From positions 1,179,285 to 1,243,284 of the forward strand of contig NZ_JAMTCQ010000009.1 of NCBI RefSeq assembly GCF_024171895.1: a stretch of DNA of 64,000 bases, given 5' to 3'. A model generated the notes under the pieces. The model was not told the origin of the DNA. It worked only from the letters and a program-made list of their open reading frames with translations, and ran no database searches. Source of the stretch: Prauserella halophila (GTDB lineage: Bacteria; Actinomycetota; Actinomycetes; Mycobacteriales; Pseudonocardiaceae). How positions within the stretch are numbered: position 1 is the stretch's first letter; each line of letters starts with the position of its first letter. A program made the position numbers and the translations under genes. Below, piece by piece: positions 14,428 to 23,710 of the stretch.

Positions 14428-16038
14428 TCAGTGCGTCGTCGCCTTTTCGGCACCGGCGCCGGTGAGGGAGCGAACCTCCATCTCCTTGTGCTTCTCCTCG
14501 AGGTGTTCCTTCGAGGAGAGCGTGCCGATGATGCCCAGCAGGAACGACACGGGGATCGACACCAGGCCCGGGTTCGACAGCGGGAACCAGGAGAAGTCCG
14601 CTCCCGGGATCATCGCGCTGTCGCTGCCGGACACGGCGGGGGAGAAGACGATCAGCACGATCGTCGTCGTCAGGCCGCCGTAGATCGACCACAGTGCACC
14701 GCGGGTGTTGAACCGCTTCCAGAACAGCGAGTACAGGATCGTCGGCAGGTTCGCCGACGCCGCGACGGCGAACGCGAGCGCCACCAGGAACGCGACGTTC
14801 TGTTCCTTCGCGAGGATGCCGCCGATGATCGCGACCGCACCGATCACGCACGCGGTGATCCGCGCGACCTTCACCTCCGTGGTCTTGCTGTCGACGTTGC
14901 CCTTCTTGATCACGTTGGCGTAGACGTCGTGTGCGAACGACGCCGAGGCCGTGATCGTCAGACCGGCCACGACGGCGAGGATCGTTGCGAACGCCACCGC
15001 CGCGATGAAGCCGAGCAACACCGGACCGCCGAGTTCCAGTGCCAGCAGCGGAGCCGCCGCGTTCTCACCGCCCGGTGCGTTGTTGATCGTCTCGGTGCCG
15101 ACCAGCGCCGCGGCGCCGTAGCCCAGCACGAGCGTGAACAGGTAGAACAGGCCGATCCACGAGATCGCCCACACCACGCTGCGCCGGGCCTCCTTCGACG
15201 TCGGCACCGTGTAGAAGCGCATCAGCACGTGGGGCAGACCCGCCGTACCGAGGACCAGCGCGATCCCGAGCGACAGGAAGTCGAGCTGTGTCGTGCCGCT
15301 CTCGCCGTACCTCTCACCGGGGTTGAGCAGCGCGTCATTGCCGCCCGCGGCCTCGGACGCCGAGCCGAGCAGCTCCGAGAGGTTCAGGCCGTACTTGCCG
15401 AGCACCCACACCGTCATCACGGCCGTGCCGGCGATGAGCAGGCCTGCCTTGATGATCTGCACCCAGGTCGTGCCCTTCATGCCGCCGACCAGGACGTAGA
15501 TGATCATCACGATGCCGACGACCCCGATGACGATGCTCTGCCCGACATCGCCTTCGACACCGAGCAGCAGTGACACCAGACCGCCCGCACCGGCCATCTG
15601 TGCGAGCAGATAGAAGAACGAGACCGCCAGCGTCGACGTGGCGGCCGCCGCGCGCACCGGACGCTGCCGCATCCGGAACGCCAGCACGTCGCCCATCGTG
15701 AACTTGCCCGTGTTGCGCAGCAGCTCCGCGACGAGCAGCAGCGCCACCAGCCAGGCGACGAGGAAGCCGATCGAGTACAGGAAACCGTCGTAGCCGTAGA
15801 CGGCGATGGCGCCCGCGATACCGAGGAACGAGGCCGCCGACAGGTAGTCACCGGCGATCGCGGTGCCGTTCTGCGGCCCGGAGAACGACCGGCCGGCCGC
15901 GTAGTAGTCGGACGCGGTCTTGGTGTTGCGGGAGGCGCGGAAGACGATCACCAGCGTGATGATCACGAAGAGGGTGAAGATTCCGATGTTGACCAGCGGG
16001 TTGCCGCCTTCGACGCTGCCCTGGGCAAGGGTGCTCAC
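14428..16038 (-). CDS. sodium/solute symporter, ActP/MctC-like
   Basis: The 536-residue SSS-family transporter has about 13 hydrophobic segments. Features fitting acetate/monocarboxylate permeases are the SDYYAAGRSFSGPQNGTAIAGDYLSAASFLGIAG stretch, split here as SDYYAAGRS and GDYLSAASFLG around 43-75, GTAGLPHVLMRFYTV around 265-280, and TLAVVAGLTITASASFAHDVY-type helix 8/9 residues. It probably imports acetate, propionate or pyruvate with cations. It starts with GTG at 16038 and overlaps the DUF485 gene by 4 nt (GTGA), the usual DUF485-actP pair. Confidence 0.9.
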   Translation of the reverse strand: MSTLAQGSVEGGNPLVNIGIFTLFVIITLVIVFRASRNTKTASDYYAAGRSFSGPQNGTAIAGDYLSAASFLGIAGAIAVYGYDGFLYSIGFLVAWLVALLLVAELLRNTGKFTMGDVLAFRMRQRPVRAAAATSTLAVSFFYLLAQMAGAGGLVSLLLGVEGDVGQSIVIGVVGIVMIIYVLVGGMKGTTWVQIIKAGLLIAGTAVMTVWVLGKYGLNLSELLGSASEAAGGNDALLNPGERYGESGTTQLDFLSLGIALVLGTAGLPHVLMRFYTVPTSKEARRSVVWAISWIGLFYLFTLVLGYGAAALVGTETINNAPGGENAAAPLLALELGGPVLLGFIAAVAFATILAVVAGLTITASASFAHDVYANVIKKGNVDSKTTEVKVARITACVIGAVAIIGGILAKEQNVAFLVALAFAVAASANLPTILYSLFWKRFNTRGALWSIYGGLTTTIVLIVFSPAVSGSDSAMIPGADFSWFPLSNPGLVSIPVSFLLGIIGTLSSKEHLEEKHKEMEVRSLTGAGAEKATTH

Positions 16039-16376
16039 TGCTTGTCACCACCTTCGACCTCGTTGCGGACGCTCTCGGCGATCGGGTCCAGCTTGCGGTT
16101 CGCGTAGCGCACGTAGAGCCCGGTGATCACGAACGTCGACACGAACTGCAGCAGGCCGAGGATCAGGCCGAGGTTGATGTTGCCCACGACCTTGATCGAC
16201 ATGAAGTCGTGTGCGTAGTCGGCCAGCAGTACGTAGGTCAGGTACCAGACCAGGAACAGCGCGGTCATCGGGAAGACGAAGTTCCGCAGCCGTTTGCGCA
16301 GCCGTTGGAAATCCTCGCTGGCGTGGACTTGCGCCCACATGTCCGCCTCAGGTGGCTGAGGCTCGGTGGAATTCAC
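16035..16376 (-). CDS. DUF485 family membrane protein
   Basis: The 113-residue protein has two transmembrane helices (FVFPMTALFLVWYLTYVLLA and INLGLILGLLQFVSTFVITGLYV) separated by a short loop with DYAHDFMS. This is the DUF485/YjcH build, nearly always encoded just before an ActP-type symporter and thought to assist it. The GTG at 16376 has AGGAGGT 6 nt upstream; the longer frame to 16544 crosses intergenic DNA. It overlaps the symporter start by 4 nt. Confidence 0.9.
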   Translation of the reverse strand: MNSTEPQPPEADMWAQVHASEDFQRLRKRLRNFVFPMTALFLVWYLTYVLLADYAHDFMSIKVVGNINLGLILGLLQFVSTFVITGLYVRYANRKLDPIAESVRNEVEGGDKQ

Positions 16377-16467
16377 GGTGACCTCCTTGTCACGGTGCAC
16401 GCCTCGACAAAGGCACGGGGAGTGTGCTGGCGACACGGTAGGGGCGGGCCCGACCCGGGTGAACCGG

Positions 16468-18252
16468 TCAGCGGCCCAGCCGGCGCGTGATGCGACGAAC
16501 GGCCGACGAGCGGCGTGCCGGCCACGACGAGTGGCCCAGGTCACGCGCCGCGCCGTCGCCCTGATCGCGGGAGACGAACGGGGAGAGACGGTGTTCGTGC
16601 AGGTGCAGTCGCAGCATCGCGGCGGTCGCCCACGGTGCAGGCCTGCCCAGCCGCGACACGACGATCATGGTGAGGAAGGCGAGCGGCACGGTCCACGGGG
16701 CGGGCTGGGCGACGAGGATCGCCACCCAGCCGTGCAGGTCCGGGCCGCCGACGCTGATCAGGAACGCTCCGATCGTGGACACGAGGCCTGCCGTGACGCC
16801 GGCGAGCGCGCCTGCGGCCGTGAGCCGGCGCCACCAGATACCGAGCACCAGCAGCGGGCAGAAGGTCGAGGACGCGACCGTGAACCCCCAGGTGACGAGT
16901 GTTCCCGCGTCGAGCCCTGCCGCAGGCAGTGCGAGCAGCACGATCACGGCGGCCGCGCCGACGACCGCCAGGCGCAGCTGTCTCAGGCCGCCGGGCACGA
17001 GGTCGTGGGAGATCGCACCGGACACGACGAGCAGCAGCCCGAGTGACGTCGCGAGGAACGCCGCGAAGGCGCCCGCGGTGAGGAGCCCGGTGAACACGGT
17101 GCCTGCGGTGCCGTCGTCGACCTGGGCCGGCAGTGCGACGACGGCGCTGTCGGTGGCGCCGGTCAGGTAGAGGTGAGGTACCAGCACCCGCCCGAGTACG
17201 CCGTAGATGCCCGGGAACAGGTAGAACACACTCAGCAGGGCGACCGTGAACGCGGCGGTGCGGCGTGCGGCGCGGCCGTCGGGGCTCGTGTGGAACCGCA
17301 TGATCACGTGCGGCAGTCCCATCGTGCCGAGCATCGTCGCGATCAGCACCGCCCACGTGCCCAGCAGCGGGTAGCCCTCGTCGTCGAGATCGAGCAGTGG
17401 CCGCTCCCACCCGTCGGCACCCGGCACGGCTTCGCCGCGGACCTCGGGCACCGGCGTGCCGTCGGCGAACGTCACGGTCGTTCCCGGAGGTACCTCCCAG
17501 GCGCCGGACTCGAGTTCGCGTGGCCCTTCGTCGCGGTCGACGAGCTCGGCACCGGCCGGCACGTCGAGCGTCGCACCGACACGGAACGTGACCGTCGTGT
17601 CCTCGTGGAAGTGCGTGAACTCGGTGGGCTGTGTCGCCTCGGTGCGCACGTCCGGTCCGGCCTGGATGAGCAGCCACATCGCGGGCACGATGAACAGCAC
17701 CAGCTTTAACACGAACTGGAACGCCTGCACGTACGTCGCCGCGCGCATGCCGCCGAGCGCGAGGGTGGCGCTGACGACACCGCCAGCCAGCACGACGCCC
17801 ACCCAGTAGGGCGTCTCCGTGACGACACTGAGTACGAGACCGGCCGTGCGGAACTGCGGCACCAGGTACAGCACGCCGATCACCAGCACGACCACCGCTG
17901 CGAGCTTGCGCAGCGGGGCCGAGGCGAGCCGGGCCTCGGCGAAGTCCGGCACGGTGAGTGCCCCCGACCGGCGCATCGGGGCGGCGACGAGCGCGAGCAT
18001 CGCGATGTAGCCCGCGGTGAAGCCGACCGGATACCAGAGGGAGCCGATCCCGTCCTTGACCACCAGCCCTGCGACGCCGAGGAACGAGGCGGCCGACAGG
18101 TACTCACCGGACACCGCGGCGGAGTTGAGCAGCGGCGACACGCGGCGGGAGGCGACGAGGAAGTCCGAGGTCGTGCGCATGGCTGCCACACCGCGCAGGC
18201 CGATGAGCATCGTCACCAGTACGACCGGCGCGACCGCGAGGGCGACGATCAC
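16468..18252 (-). CDS. second sodium/solute symporter with large extracytoplasmic insert
   Basis: A 594-residue SSS-family transporter, recognisable from SGEYLSAASFLGVAGLV near residue 50, PHVIMRFHTSPDGRAARR around 320 and SLGLLLVVSGAISHDLVPG around 415. Between helices 6 and 7 it carries a hydrophilic insert of roughly 85 residues (about 212-300, with FHEDTTVTFRVGATLDVPAGAELV, shown here only in part: TVTFRVGATLDVPAG) that reads as a small beta-rich domain. The C-terminus is a basic, probably cytoplasmic tail. It starts with GTG at 18252, overlapping the upstream DUF gene (GTGA). Its neighbours, a LytS-like kinase and LytTR regulator, suggest it may be involved in sensing or uptake of the inducing solute. 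Confidence 0.87.
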   Translation of the reverse strand: MIVALAVAPVVLVTMLIGLRGVAAMRTTSDFLVASRRVSPLLNSAAVSGEYLSAASFLGVAGLVVKDGIGSLWYPVGFTAGYIAMLALVAAPMRRSGALTVPDFAEARLASAPLRKLAAVVVLVIGVLYLVPQFRTAGLVLSVVTETPYWVGVVLAGGVVSATLALGGMRAATYVQAFQFVLKLVLFIVPAMWLLIQAGPDVRTEATQPTEFTHFHEDTTVTFRVGATLDVPAGAELVDRDEGPRELESGAWEVPPGTTVTFADGTPVPEVRGEAVPGADGWERPLLDLDDEGYPLLGTWAVLIATMLGTMGLPHVIMRFHTSPDGRAARRTAAFTVALLSVFYLFPGIYGVLGRVLVPHLYLTGATDSAVVALPAQVDDGTAGTVFTGLLTAGAFAAFLATSLGLLLVVSGAISHDLVPGGLRQLRLAVVGAAAVIVLLALPAAGLDAGTLVTWGFTVASSTFCPLLVLGIWWRRLTAAGALAGVTAGLVSTIGAFLISVGGPDLHGWVAILVAQPAPWTVPLAFLTMIVVSRLGRPAPWATAAMLRLHLHEHRLSPFVSRDQGDGAARDLGHSSWPARRSSAVRRITRRLGR

Positions 18253-18671
18253 GAGGCGTCCTCACCCACCCCGTTGTCAGAACTTCCGGTCTTGTCAAAA
18301 TTGTCGAGACTGTCGGTATCAAACGCGCGTTCGGCCTGCTCGGCGCGGTGCAACTGCCAGAACGCCACAGCCACCATCGCGGGGAACGGCACCACCACGA
18401 TCGCGGCCCACGACAGCGGGACACCGGCCACGCGCACCTCGTCCAGCCCGGGCCACAGCGACAGCGACAGCGACAGCGGCAGGCCGACGATCAGGACTCC
18501 GAGCGCCGCCAGCGCGGAGACCGCACGCTTGCGTCCGGCGCGGTGCAGCGCGATCGCCCGCGGCATCTCGGCCGGGTCGAGTGTCGCCGGCCGCCACGGC
18601 CCCCGGTAGCGCCGCCGGGCGTGGGCGAGACGGGTCTGCGGACTGGTGACGGCGACACGGCGACCGGTCAT
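18249..18671 (-). CDS. two-TM membrane protein, DUF485-position partner of the second symporter
   Basis: The 140-residue protein has a basic N-terminus (RLAHARRRYRGPWRPATLDP, in part), two membrane helices (AVSALAALGVLIVGLPLSLSL; WAAIVVVPFPAMVAVAFWQLH) and an acidic C-terminal tail. It holds the place DUF485 proteins take beside SSS transporters, but lacks clear DUF485 sequence features. ATG at 18671 overlaps the stop of the response regulator (ATGA) and its own stop overlaps the symporter start (GTGA), so the four genes are translationally chained. Confidence 0.78.
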   Translation of the reverse strand: MTGRRVAVTSPQTRLAHARRRYRGPWRPATLDPAEMPRAIALHRAGRKRAVSALAALGVLIVGLPLSLSLSLWPGLDEVRVAGVPLSWAAIVVVPFPAMVAVAFWQLHRAEQAERAFDTDSLDNFDKTGSSDNGVGEDAS

Positions 18672-19483
18672 GTCGGCCGTTCGAACTCGCCCTGCTGCGC
18701 GGCCTTCAGTAGCCGCTCCCGAAGCATCCGGGCGTGGCGCCTGCTGACGGGAACGTCGCCCAGGTCGGTGTGGGCGAGCACCCCGCCGACGGAATCGCTC
18801 CGCAGCTCGCGCACCGCCGACAGCGCGACCAGGAACCCGCGGTGGGTACGGACGAACCCGGCGCCCTCCCAGTACTCCTCGAGTCGCGAGATCGGCATGC
18901 GCACCAGGTGTACGCCCGACGGCGCGTGCAGCCGCACGTAGTCGCCGTGTGCCTCGGCGAAGCGCACCTCGCTGCGTTGGACGTACCGGGTGCGGCCAGC
19001 GGCCTCGACCGGCAGGGCGGCCATCGCGTCCGGTACCGGCGCGTCCGTGCCCGCCCGTGCGGGCTGCTCGTCGGCGCCCGCCATCCGGGAGACCCTGCCG
19101 AGCGCGTCGGCGAGGCGTTCCGCGCGTACGGGCTTGAGCAGGTAGTCGATCGCGCCGATACCGAACGCCGCGATCCCGTGCTCGTCGTAGGCCGTCACGA
19201 AGACGATCACGGGAGGTGTCGCGAGCTTGCGCAACAGCTCGCCGAGCTCGAGCCCGTCGAGGCCGGGCATCGCGATGTCGAGGAACACCGCGTCGTACTC
19301 GCCGCCCCGGATGGAGCGCAGCGCCTCGAGCGGATCGGCGGCGGCCGTCACCGCCGCCACCTCGGGCGCCTCGCGCAACAGGCTGCAGAGATCGTCGAGC
19401 GCAGCGGGCACGTCGTCGACCGCCAGCACCCGCAACCCGGGTGCTGCGGTGTGCAGCGGCTGGGGATTCTCCTGCACCGTCAC
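18668..19483 (-). CDS. LytTR-family response regulator
   Basis: The 271-residue regulator has a receiver domain (about 17-130) with the acidic pair DD at 23-24, phospho-acceptor Asp69 (VFLDIAMPG), Thr in VTAYDEHG and Lys in YLLKPV. A C-terminal LytTR DNA-binding domain (about 165-265) follows, with RYVQRSEVRFAEAHGDYVRLH, given in part as EAHGDYVRLH, and FVRTHRGFLV. The start is the GTG at 19483, chosen since it overlaps the kinase stop (GTGA). LytTR regulators bind imperfect direct repeats; a candidate repeat array lies upstream of the kinase gene at 20605-20679. Confidence 0.9.
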   Translation of the reverse strand: MTVQENPQPLHTAAPGLRVLAVDDVPAALDDLCSLLREAPEVAAVTAAADPLEALRSIRGGEYDAVFLDIAMPGLDGLELGELLRKLATPPVIVFVTAYDEHGIAAFGIGAIDYLLKPVRAERLADALGRVSRMAGADEQPARAGTDAPVPDAMAALPVEAAGRTRYVQRSEVRFAEAHGDYVRLHAPSGVHLVRMPISRLEEYWEGAGFVRTHRGFLVALSAVRELRSDSVGGVLAHTDLGDVPVSRRHARMLRERLLKAAQQGEFERPT

Positions 19484-20562
19484 GGCACCACTCCCGGTTG
19501 GAAGCGCGGAACCCGCACCACGACCCGGGTGCCCGCGCCCTCCGCGGTTTCGACCACGAGCCCGAACCACGGTCCGTACACGTTGCGCAGCCTCCGATCC
19601 ACGTTGGCCAGTCCCATGCCCCCGGTGTCCCGTGCGCCGGCGCCGCCCTCCGCCAGCAGTCGTTCGGCGTCGCCCGGGTCCATGCCCGCGCCGTCGTCCT
19701 CGACGCTGATGACGCAGTCCGATCCTTCCGCCTCGCCGAGAACCTGGACCGTCCCACCCCCGGTACGGCGTTCGATGCCGTGCCGGACGGCGTTCTCCAC
19801 CAGCGGTTGCAGCACCAGGTAGGGGATCGCCACGGCGAGTACCTCGGGTGCGACCCGGACCTGCATCTTCAGGCGGTCGCCGAGTACCGCTCGCTGCAGC
19901 GCCAGGTAGGTCTCGATCGCGTGAAACTCGTCCGCCACGGTCGTGTACTCGCCGTGGCCCGCCAGGCTGTAGCGGATGTAGTCGGCGAAATCGAGCAGCA
20001 GTTCGCGCGACCGGGCCGGATCGGGACGCACCAGTCCGGCCACGACCGTCAGCGCGTTGTAGACGAAGTGCGGCGAGATCTCGGCCCGTAGTGCCCGGAG
20101 CTCGGCCTCGGACGCCTCTTCCGCCGACGCCTCCAACCTGCCGCGTTCCAGGGCGGCGACGAGTACCCCGGCGACCTCGCGCAACGCCGACACGCGCGCC
20201 GTGCCCGCAGCCACCAGCACGCCGGCCAGTTCGTCGTGGACGACGAGCGGTTCGGCGATGACCTCGGCCCGGCGTCGCCGGTGCTCGGTGTGCAGCACTT
20301 CGTCGACGATCGCCGCCACGTCGACGTCCCGGGGCAGGGTTCCCGCGACGGTGAGCTCGCCCGACAGGCCCGACAGAGCCACGCCCTCGCACGCGAGCAG
20401 CCGCCGGATACCACGGGCTGCGGAGCGGACCCGTGGCCCGCCGAGCCCGTCGACCAGGTCGTCGGCGATGTGCCGTGCGGTCTGGAGGATCGCAGCCGGG
20501 TCGCGCAGCCTGCGCGGTCGGGCGAACCCGCCCACGGGCCCCTGCTGCGCGGGCACGGACAT
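19480..20562 (-). CDS. LytS/YehU-type sensor histidine kinase (cytoplasmic GAF-like sensor)
   Basis: The 360-residue kinase lacks transmembrane helices. Residues about 25-145 look like a GAF-type sensor, and residues about 150-355 are the LytS-type transmitter with phospho-acceptor His165 (RAEISPHFVYNAL), N-box LVENAVRHG and G-boxes EDDGAGMD and GGMGLANVDRRL. It phosphorylates the adjacent LytTR regulator. The product begins MSVPAQQGP at 20562. Being soluble, it must sense an internal signal or work through the symporter encoded three genes on, as in kinase-transporter pairs. Confidence 0.88.
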   Translation of the reverse strand: MSVPAQQGPVGGFARPRRLRDPAAILQTARHIADDLVDGLGGPRVRSAARGIRRLLACEGVALSGLSGELTVAGTLPRDVDVAAIVDEVLHTEHRRRRAEVIAEPLVVHDELAGVLVAAGTARVSALREVAGVLVAALERGRLEASAEEASEAELRALRAEISPHFVYNALTVVAGLVRPDPARSRELLLDFADYIRYSLAGHGEYTTVADEFHAIETYLALQRAVLGDRLKMQVRVAPEVLAVAIPYLVLQPLVENAVRHGIERRTGGGTVQVLGEAEGSDCVISVEDDGAGMDPGDAERLLAEGGAGARDTGGMGLANVDRRLRNVYGPWFGLVVETAEGAGTRVVVRVPRFQPGVVP

Positions 20563-20604
20563 GCGAACTCCCGGTAGCGCCGACGACTGTGTCCTGCGTG
20601 CTCA

Positions 20605-20679
20605 GTGCTGTGTCTTACGTGCTGTGTCTACGGACTACGGACTACGTCCTACATCGTCTTACGGACTACGTCCTACATC
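20605..20679. repeat. two sets of direct repeats upstream of the histidine kinase
   Basis: GTGCTGTGTCT occurs at 20605-20615 and 20619-20629 (14-bp period). A 20-bp unit beginning TACGGACTACG occurs at 20636-20655 and 20660-20679 (24-bp period); each contains the palindrome GGAC-TAC-GTCC. The block is clearly lower in GC than its surroundings. It lies in the 20563-20859 gap between the divergent kinase and DUF3040 genes; nothing else is seen in that gap. Confidence 0.85.
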
Positions 20680-20859
20680 CTGAGTGATCGACCGTTGCGG
20701 ATCACCGACGGTGTGAATCTAGCCGTTCGGCACACCGAGCGTGAAGGCCCGCGTACGTGGCGCCCGACCGGACGAGATCCGGGAACGGGTCAAATCGATG
20801 CCGGGTTGGGACTGTCCGTAACGGTCGTGCTGATCCATAATCGAATGTGGTGATGCCGT

Positions 20860-21300
20860 ATGGGCCTGCGTGACGAGGAACGGCGACAGCTCGCCGAGAT
20901 CGAACGCCGCCTGGGCGAGGACGACCCGCGTCTGGCCCAGAGCCTGGCCACTTTGCGGCCGGGCACCGCGCGGACGCTGTGGATCGTCGCGGCCCTGGCC
21001 GCGCTGTTCATCGTCGGCGGCGTCGTCATCGCCGTGGGCGCGGGAAGCGGCTCGCCCGTCGTGGTGGCGATCGGTGTGGTCATCGCGGCCGGAGTGCCGA
21101 CCGCCGTCATCTGGCGGCTGTGGCTGCGCAAACTCGGCAACGGCATCGGTGACGGCTCCGACGACGGTTCCGAGTTCGGCGGTGGGTCCGGAAACCGTTC
21201 CCGTAATGGTTTCGGCGGTTTCGGCGGTTTCGGCAAGGGCAAGGGTGGCCGGGGCAGCACCGGTGACGGTCCCGATACGGGATCCGGTTCCACCGACTGA
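20860..21300 (+). CDS. DUF3040 family membrane protein
   Basis: The 146-residue protein starts with the family hallmark MGLRDEERRQLAEIERRL, has two membrane helices (LWIVAALAALFIVGGVVIAVG; PVVVAIGVVIAAGVPTAVIW) and ends in a Gly/Ser/Asp-rich tail with FGGFGGFG. DUF3040 proteins are near-universal in actinobacteria and unstudied. The 240-bp stretch after it, up to tig, holds no further gene that I can support. Confidence 0.85.
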   Translation: MGLRDEERRQLAEIERRLGEDDPRLAQSLATLRPGTARTLWIVAALAALFIVGGVVIAVGAGSGSPVVVAIGVVIAAGVPTAVIWRLWLRKLGNGIGDGSDDGSEFGGGSGNRSRNGFGGFGGFGKGKGGRGSTGDGPDTGSGSTD

Positions 21301-21540
21301 CGACCCGTCGCGGCACGGTCCGCGCACGGTCCGTGAGGGGCGGCCCAGCCTCCGGCGGTCGGCTGACTTAGACTCGGACATCGGTTCCCCATCGTCACCT
21401 GCGGTGCCCGTGGGCGAGACCGTGAAACCATACGCACGCCTGCGCGCCCATCCGGCGCGGACGCGCGTGCGGACATGGGTCCGAAATGCGGACCGATGCG
21501 AAATACCGACCGATACCACTGTCCCGGCTAGGAGAAAACG

Positions 21541-22965
21541 TTGAAGAGCACCGTCGAGCAGCTGAGCCCGACGCGCGTGAAGATCAATGTCGAGGTGCCG
21601 TTCGACGAGCTCAAACCGAACTTCGACCGCGCCTACAGCAAGATCGCTCAGCAGGTCCGGATCCCCGGCTTCCGCCCCGGTAAGGCACCGGCCCCCGTCC
21701 TCGAGAGCAGGATCGGCCGCGCCCCCGTGCTCGACGAAGTCGTCAACGAGGCCATTCCGGCCAAGTACATGGAGGCCGTGGAGAGCGGAGACGTCCGCAC
21801 GCTCGGACAGCCCGACTTCGAGGTCACCAAGCTCGAGGACAAGGACGTCCTCGAGTTCACCGCAGAGGTCGACATCCGCCCCGAGATCACGATCCCGGAT
21901 CTGGACGACCTGTCGGTGAGCGTGGCCGACGTGGACGTCACCGACGACGAGGTCGGCGAGGAGCTCGACAACCTCCGCGCCCGGTTCGGCACGCTGACCG
22001 GCGTCGATCGTCCCGCCGAGCACGGCGACTTCACCTCGATCGACCTGTCCGCGACGGTCGACGGCCAGGAGGTCTCCGAGGCGTCCACGTCCGGCCTGTC
22101 CTACGAGATCGGCTCCGGGCAGCTCATCGACGGCATCGACGACGCGCTCGTCGGCCTGTCCGAGGGCGAGTCGGCCACGTTCACCACGAACCTGCTCGCC
22201 GGTGAGCACGCCGGCAGGGACGCCGAGGTCACCGTCACCCTCGGCAGTGTCAAGGTGCGCGAGCTGCCGGAGGCCGACGACGAGTTCGCCCAGCTGGCCA
22301 GCGAGTTCGACACGATCGACGAGCTGAAGGCCGACCTGCGCGAGCGGCTCGGGCGCTCGAAGCGGATGCAGCAGGGTGTCGAGGCGCGGGACAAGGTCCT
22401 CGAGCAGCTGCTCGAGCGCGTCGACGTGCCCGTGCCGGAGAAGGTGCTGCAGGGCGAGATCGACAACGCCAAGCACGAGGCCATCCACCCGTACGAGCAC
22501 GACGAAGAGGCCTACAAGAAGGACCTCGAGGCTCAGGGCGGCGACCCGGAGGCGTGGGAGAACGAGGTCCGCACCGAGGCCGAGAAGTCGGTCCGTACGC
22601 AGCTGCTGCTCGACACCCTCGCCGACGAGAAGGACGTCCAGGTCGGCGACCAGGAGCTGACCGAGCGGATCATCTACCAGGCTCAGCGCTTCGGCGTCAG
22701 CCCGGACGAGTACATCCAGCGCGCCCAGCAGTCGGGTCAGCTGGGCGCGATCTTCGCCGACGTCCGCCGGGGCAAGGCACTTGCGGCGGTCGTGCGCGGC
22801 GCCACGGTCACCGACGAGTCGGGGCAGGCCCTCGACCTGACCGAGCTGTTCGGCGAGGAAGAGGACGAGACCCCGGACACCGTCGAGGGCGAGACGGTGG
22901 AGGTCGCGTCCGAGGAGGACACCGAGACGGCTTCGGAGTCCTCCGAGTCGTCGTCGGACAAGTGA
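21541..22965 (+). CDS. tig: trigger factor
   Basis: The 474-residue ribosome-associated chaperone and peptidyl-prolyl isomerase has the N-terminal ribosome-binding domain with the signature [17 protein letters not shown] (about 40-55), a FKBP-like PPIase domain (about 155-245, with [14 protein letters not shown] and [15 protein letters not shown]) and the C-terminal arm domain. The tail is very acidic with Glu/Ser repeats. The start is TTG at 21541 with AGGAGA 8-13 nt upstream; the product's [13 protein letters not shown] is the conserved first strand. Followed by a terminator and then clpP1, the usual actinobacterial order. Confidence 0.96.
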   Translation: MKSTVEQLSPTRVKINVEVPFDELKPNFDRAYSKIAQQVRIPGFRPGKAPAPVLESRIGRAPVLDEVVNEAIPAKYMEAVESGDVRTLGQPDFEVTKLEDKDVLEFTAEVDIRPEITIPDLDDLSVSVADVDVTDDEVGEELDNLRARFGTLTGVDRPAEHGDFTSIDLSATVDGQEVSEASTSGLSYEIGSGQLIDGIDDALVGLSEGESATFTTNLLAGEHAGRDAEVTVTLGSVKVRELPEADDEFAQLASEFDTIDELKADLRERLGRSKRMQQGVEARDKVLEQLLERVDVPVPEKVLQGEIDNAKHEAIHPYEHDEEAYKKDLEAQGGDPEAWENEVRTEAEKSVRTQLLLDTLADEKDVQVGDQELTERIIYQAQRFGVSPDEYIQRAQQSGQLGAIFADVRRGKALAAVVRGATVTDESGQALDLTELFGEEEDETPDTVEGETVEVASEEDTETASESSESSSDK

Positions 22966-22984
22966 TTTCTCTTCATGCTCTGAG

Positions 22985-23026
22985 CGAACTCGGGCGGTGT
23001 CAGGCATTCTGCGCCGCCCGAGTTCG
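22985..23026 (+). terminator. terminator of tig
   Basis: CGAACTCGGGCGG (22985-22997) pairs perfectly with CCGCCCGAGTTCG (23014-23026) across a 16-nt loop, 19 bp after the tig stop, followed by TTAGG. Strong 13-bp stem. Confidence 0.8.
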
Positions 23027-23027
23027 T

Positions 23028-23033
23028 TAGGGT
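23028..23033 (+). promoter_or_regulatory. -10 element (TAGGGT) for clpP1
   Basis: TAGGGT, an actinobacterial TAnnnT -10, begins one base after the tig terminator and 41 bp before the clpP1 start, giving a short leader of about 35 nt. The -35 would fall within the hairpin loop. No ClgR motif could be confirmed by eye. Confidence 0.45.
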
Positions 23034-23073
23034 CGGTTGCAAGATCTGAGACTTCGAAAAAAGGCAGGCAGAC

Positions 23074-23685
23074 GTGACGCAGCACATGCCCGAGGGGCGC
23101 ACCAGCACCGCGGGACTGAACCTGACCGACTCGGTGTACGAGCGGCTGCTCCAGGAACGCATCGTGGTGCTGGGCTCCGAGGTCAATGACGAGGTCGCCA
23201 ACCGCATCACGGCGCAGCTGTTGCTGCTGTCGGCGGAGGACTCGCAGTCCGACATCCGCTTCTACATCAACTCGCCGGGTGGCTCGGTCACCGCCGGGTT
23301 CGCCATCTACGACACGATGCAGCTCATCGAGCCGGACGTGGCGACGTACGCCATGGGCATGGCGGCCTCGATGGGCCAGTTCCTCCTGTCGTCGGGCACT
23401 CCGGGCAAGCGCTACGCGCTGGAGCACGCGCGCATCCTGATGCACCAGCCGTCGGCGGGCGTCGGCGGTACGGCGTCGGACATCGCCATCCAGGCCGAGG
23501 TCTTCGGCAAGTGGAAGCAGGAGCTGGCGCGCATCACCGCCGACCAGACGGGCCAGTCGGTCGACCAGGTTCTCGCCGACGGTGACCGCGACCGCTGGTT
23601 CACCTCGCAGGAGGCCCTCGACTACGGCTTCGTCGACCAGGTGCTGACGCGCGAGAACCCCGCGCCGGCCTCGAGCTCGAACTGA
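23074..23685 (+). CDS. clpP1: ATP-dependent Clp protease proteolytic subunit 1
   Basis: The 203-residue serine protease subunit has the Ser-His-Asp triad: Ser99 in GMAASMGQF, His124 in LMHQPSAG and Asp near 169 in ADGDRDRW. In actinobacteria ClpP1 and ClpP2 form a mixed tetradecamer with ClpX or ClpC1. N-terminal residues MTQHMPEGRTSTAGLNLTDSVYERLL match ClpP1 proteins with a short processed propeptide. The start is GTG at 23074. It is followed 25 bp later by clpP2 and then clpX. Confidence 0.95.
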   Translation: MTQHMPEGRTSTAGLNLTDSVYERLLQERIVVLGSEVNDEVANRITAQLLLLSAEDSQSDIRFYINSPGGSVTAGFAIYDTMQLIEPDVATYAMGMAASMGQFLLSSGTPGKRYALEHARILMHQPSAGVGGTASDIAIQAEVFGKWKQELARITADQTGQSVDQVLADGDRDRWFTSQEALDYGFVDQVLTRENPAPASSSN

Positions 23686-23710
23686 CCGGGACCCGAGAAG
23701 GAGACGACCC

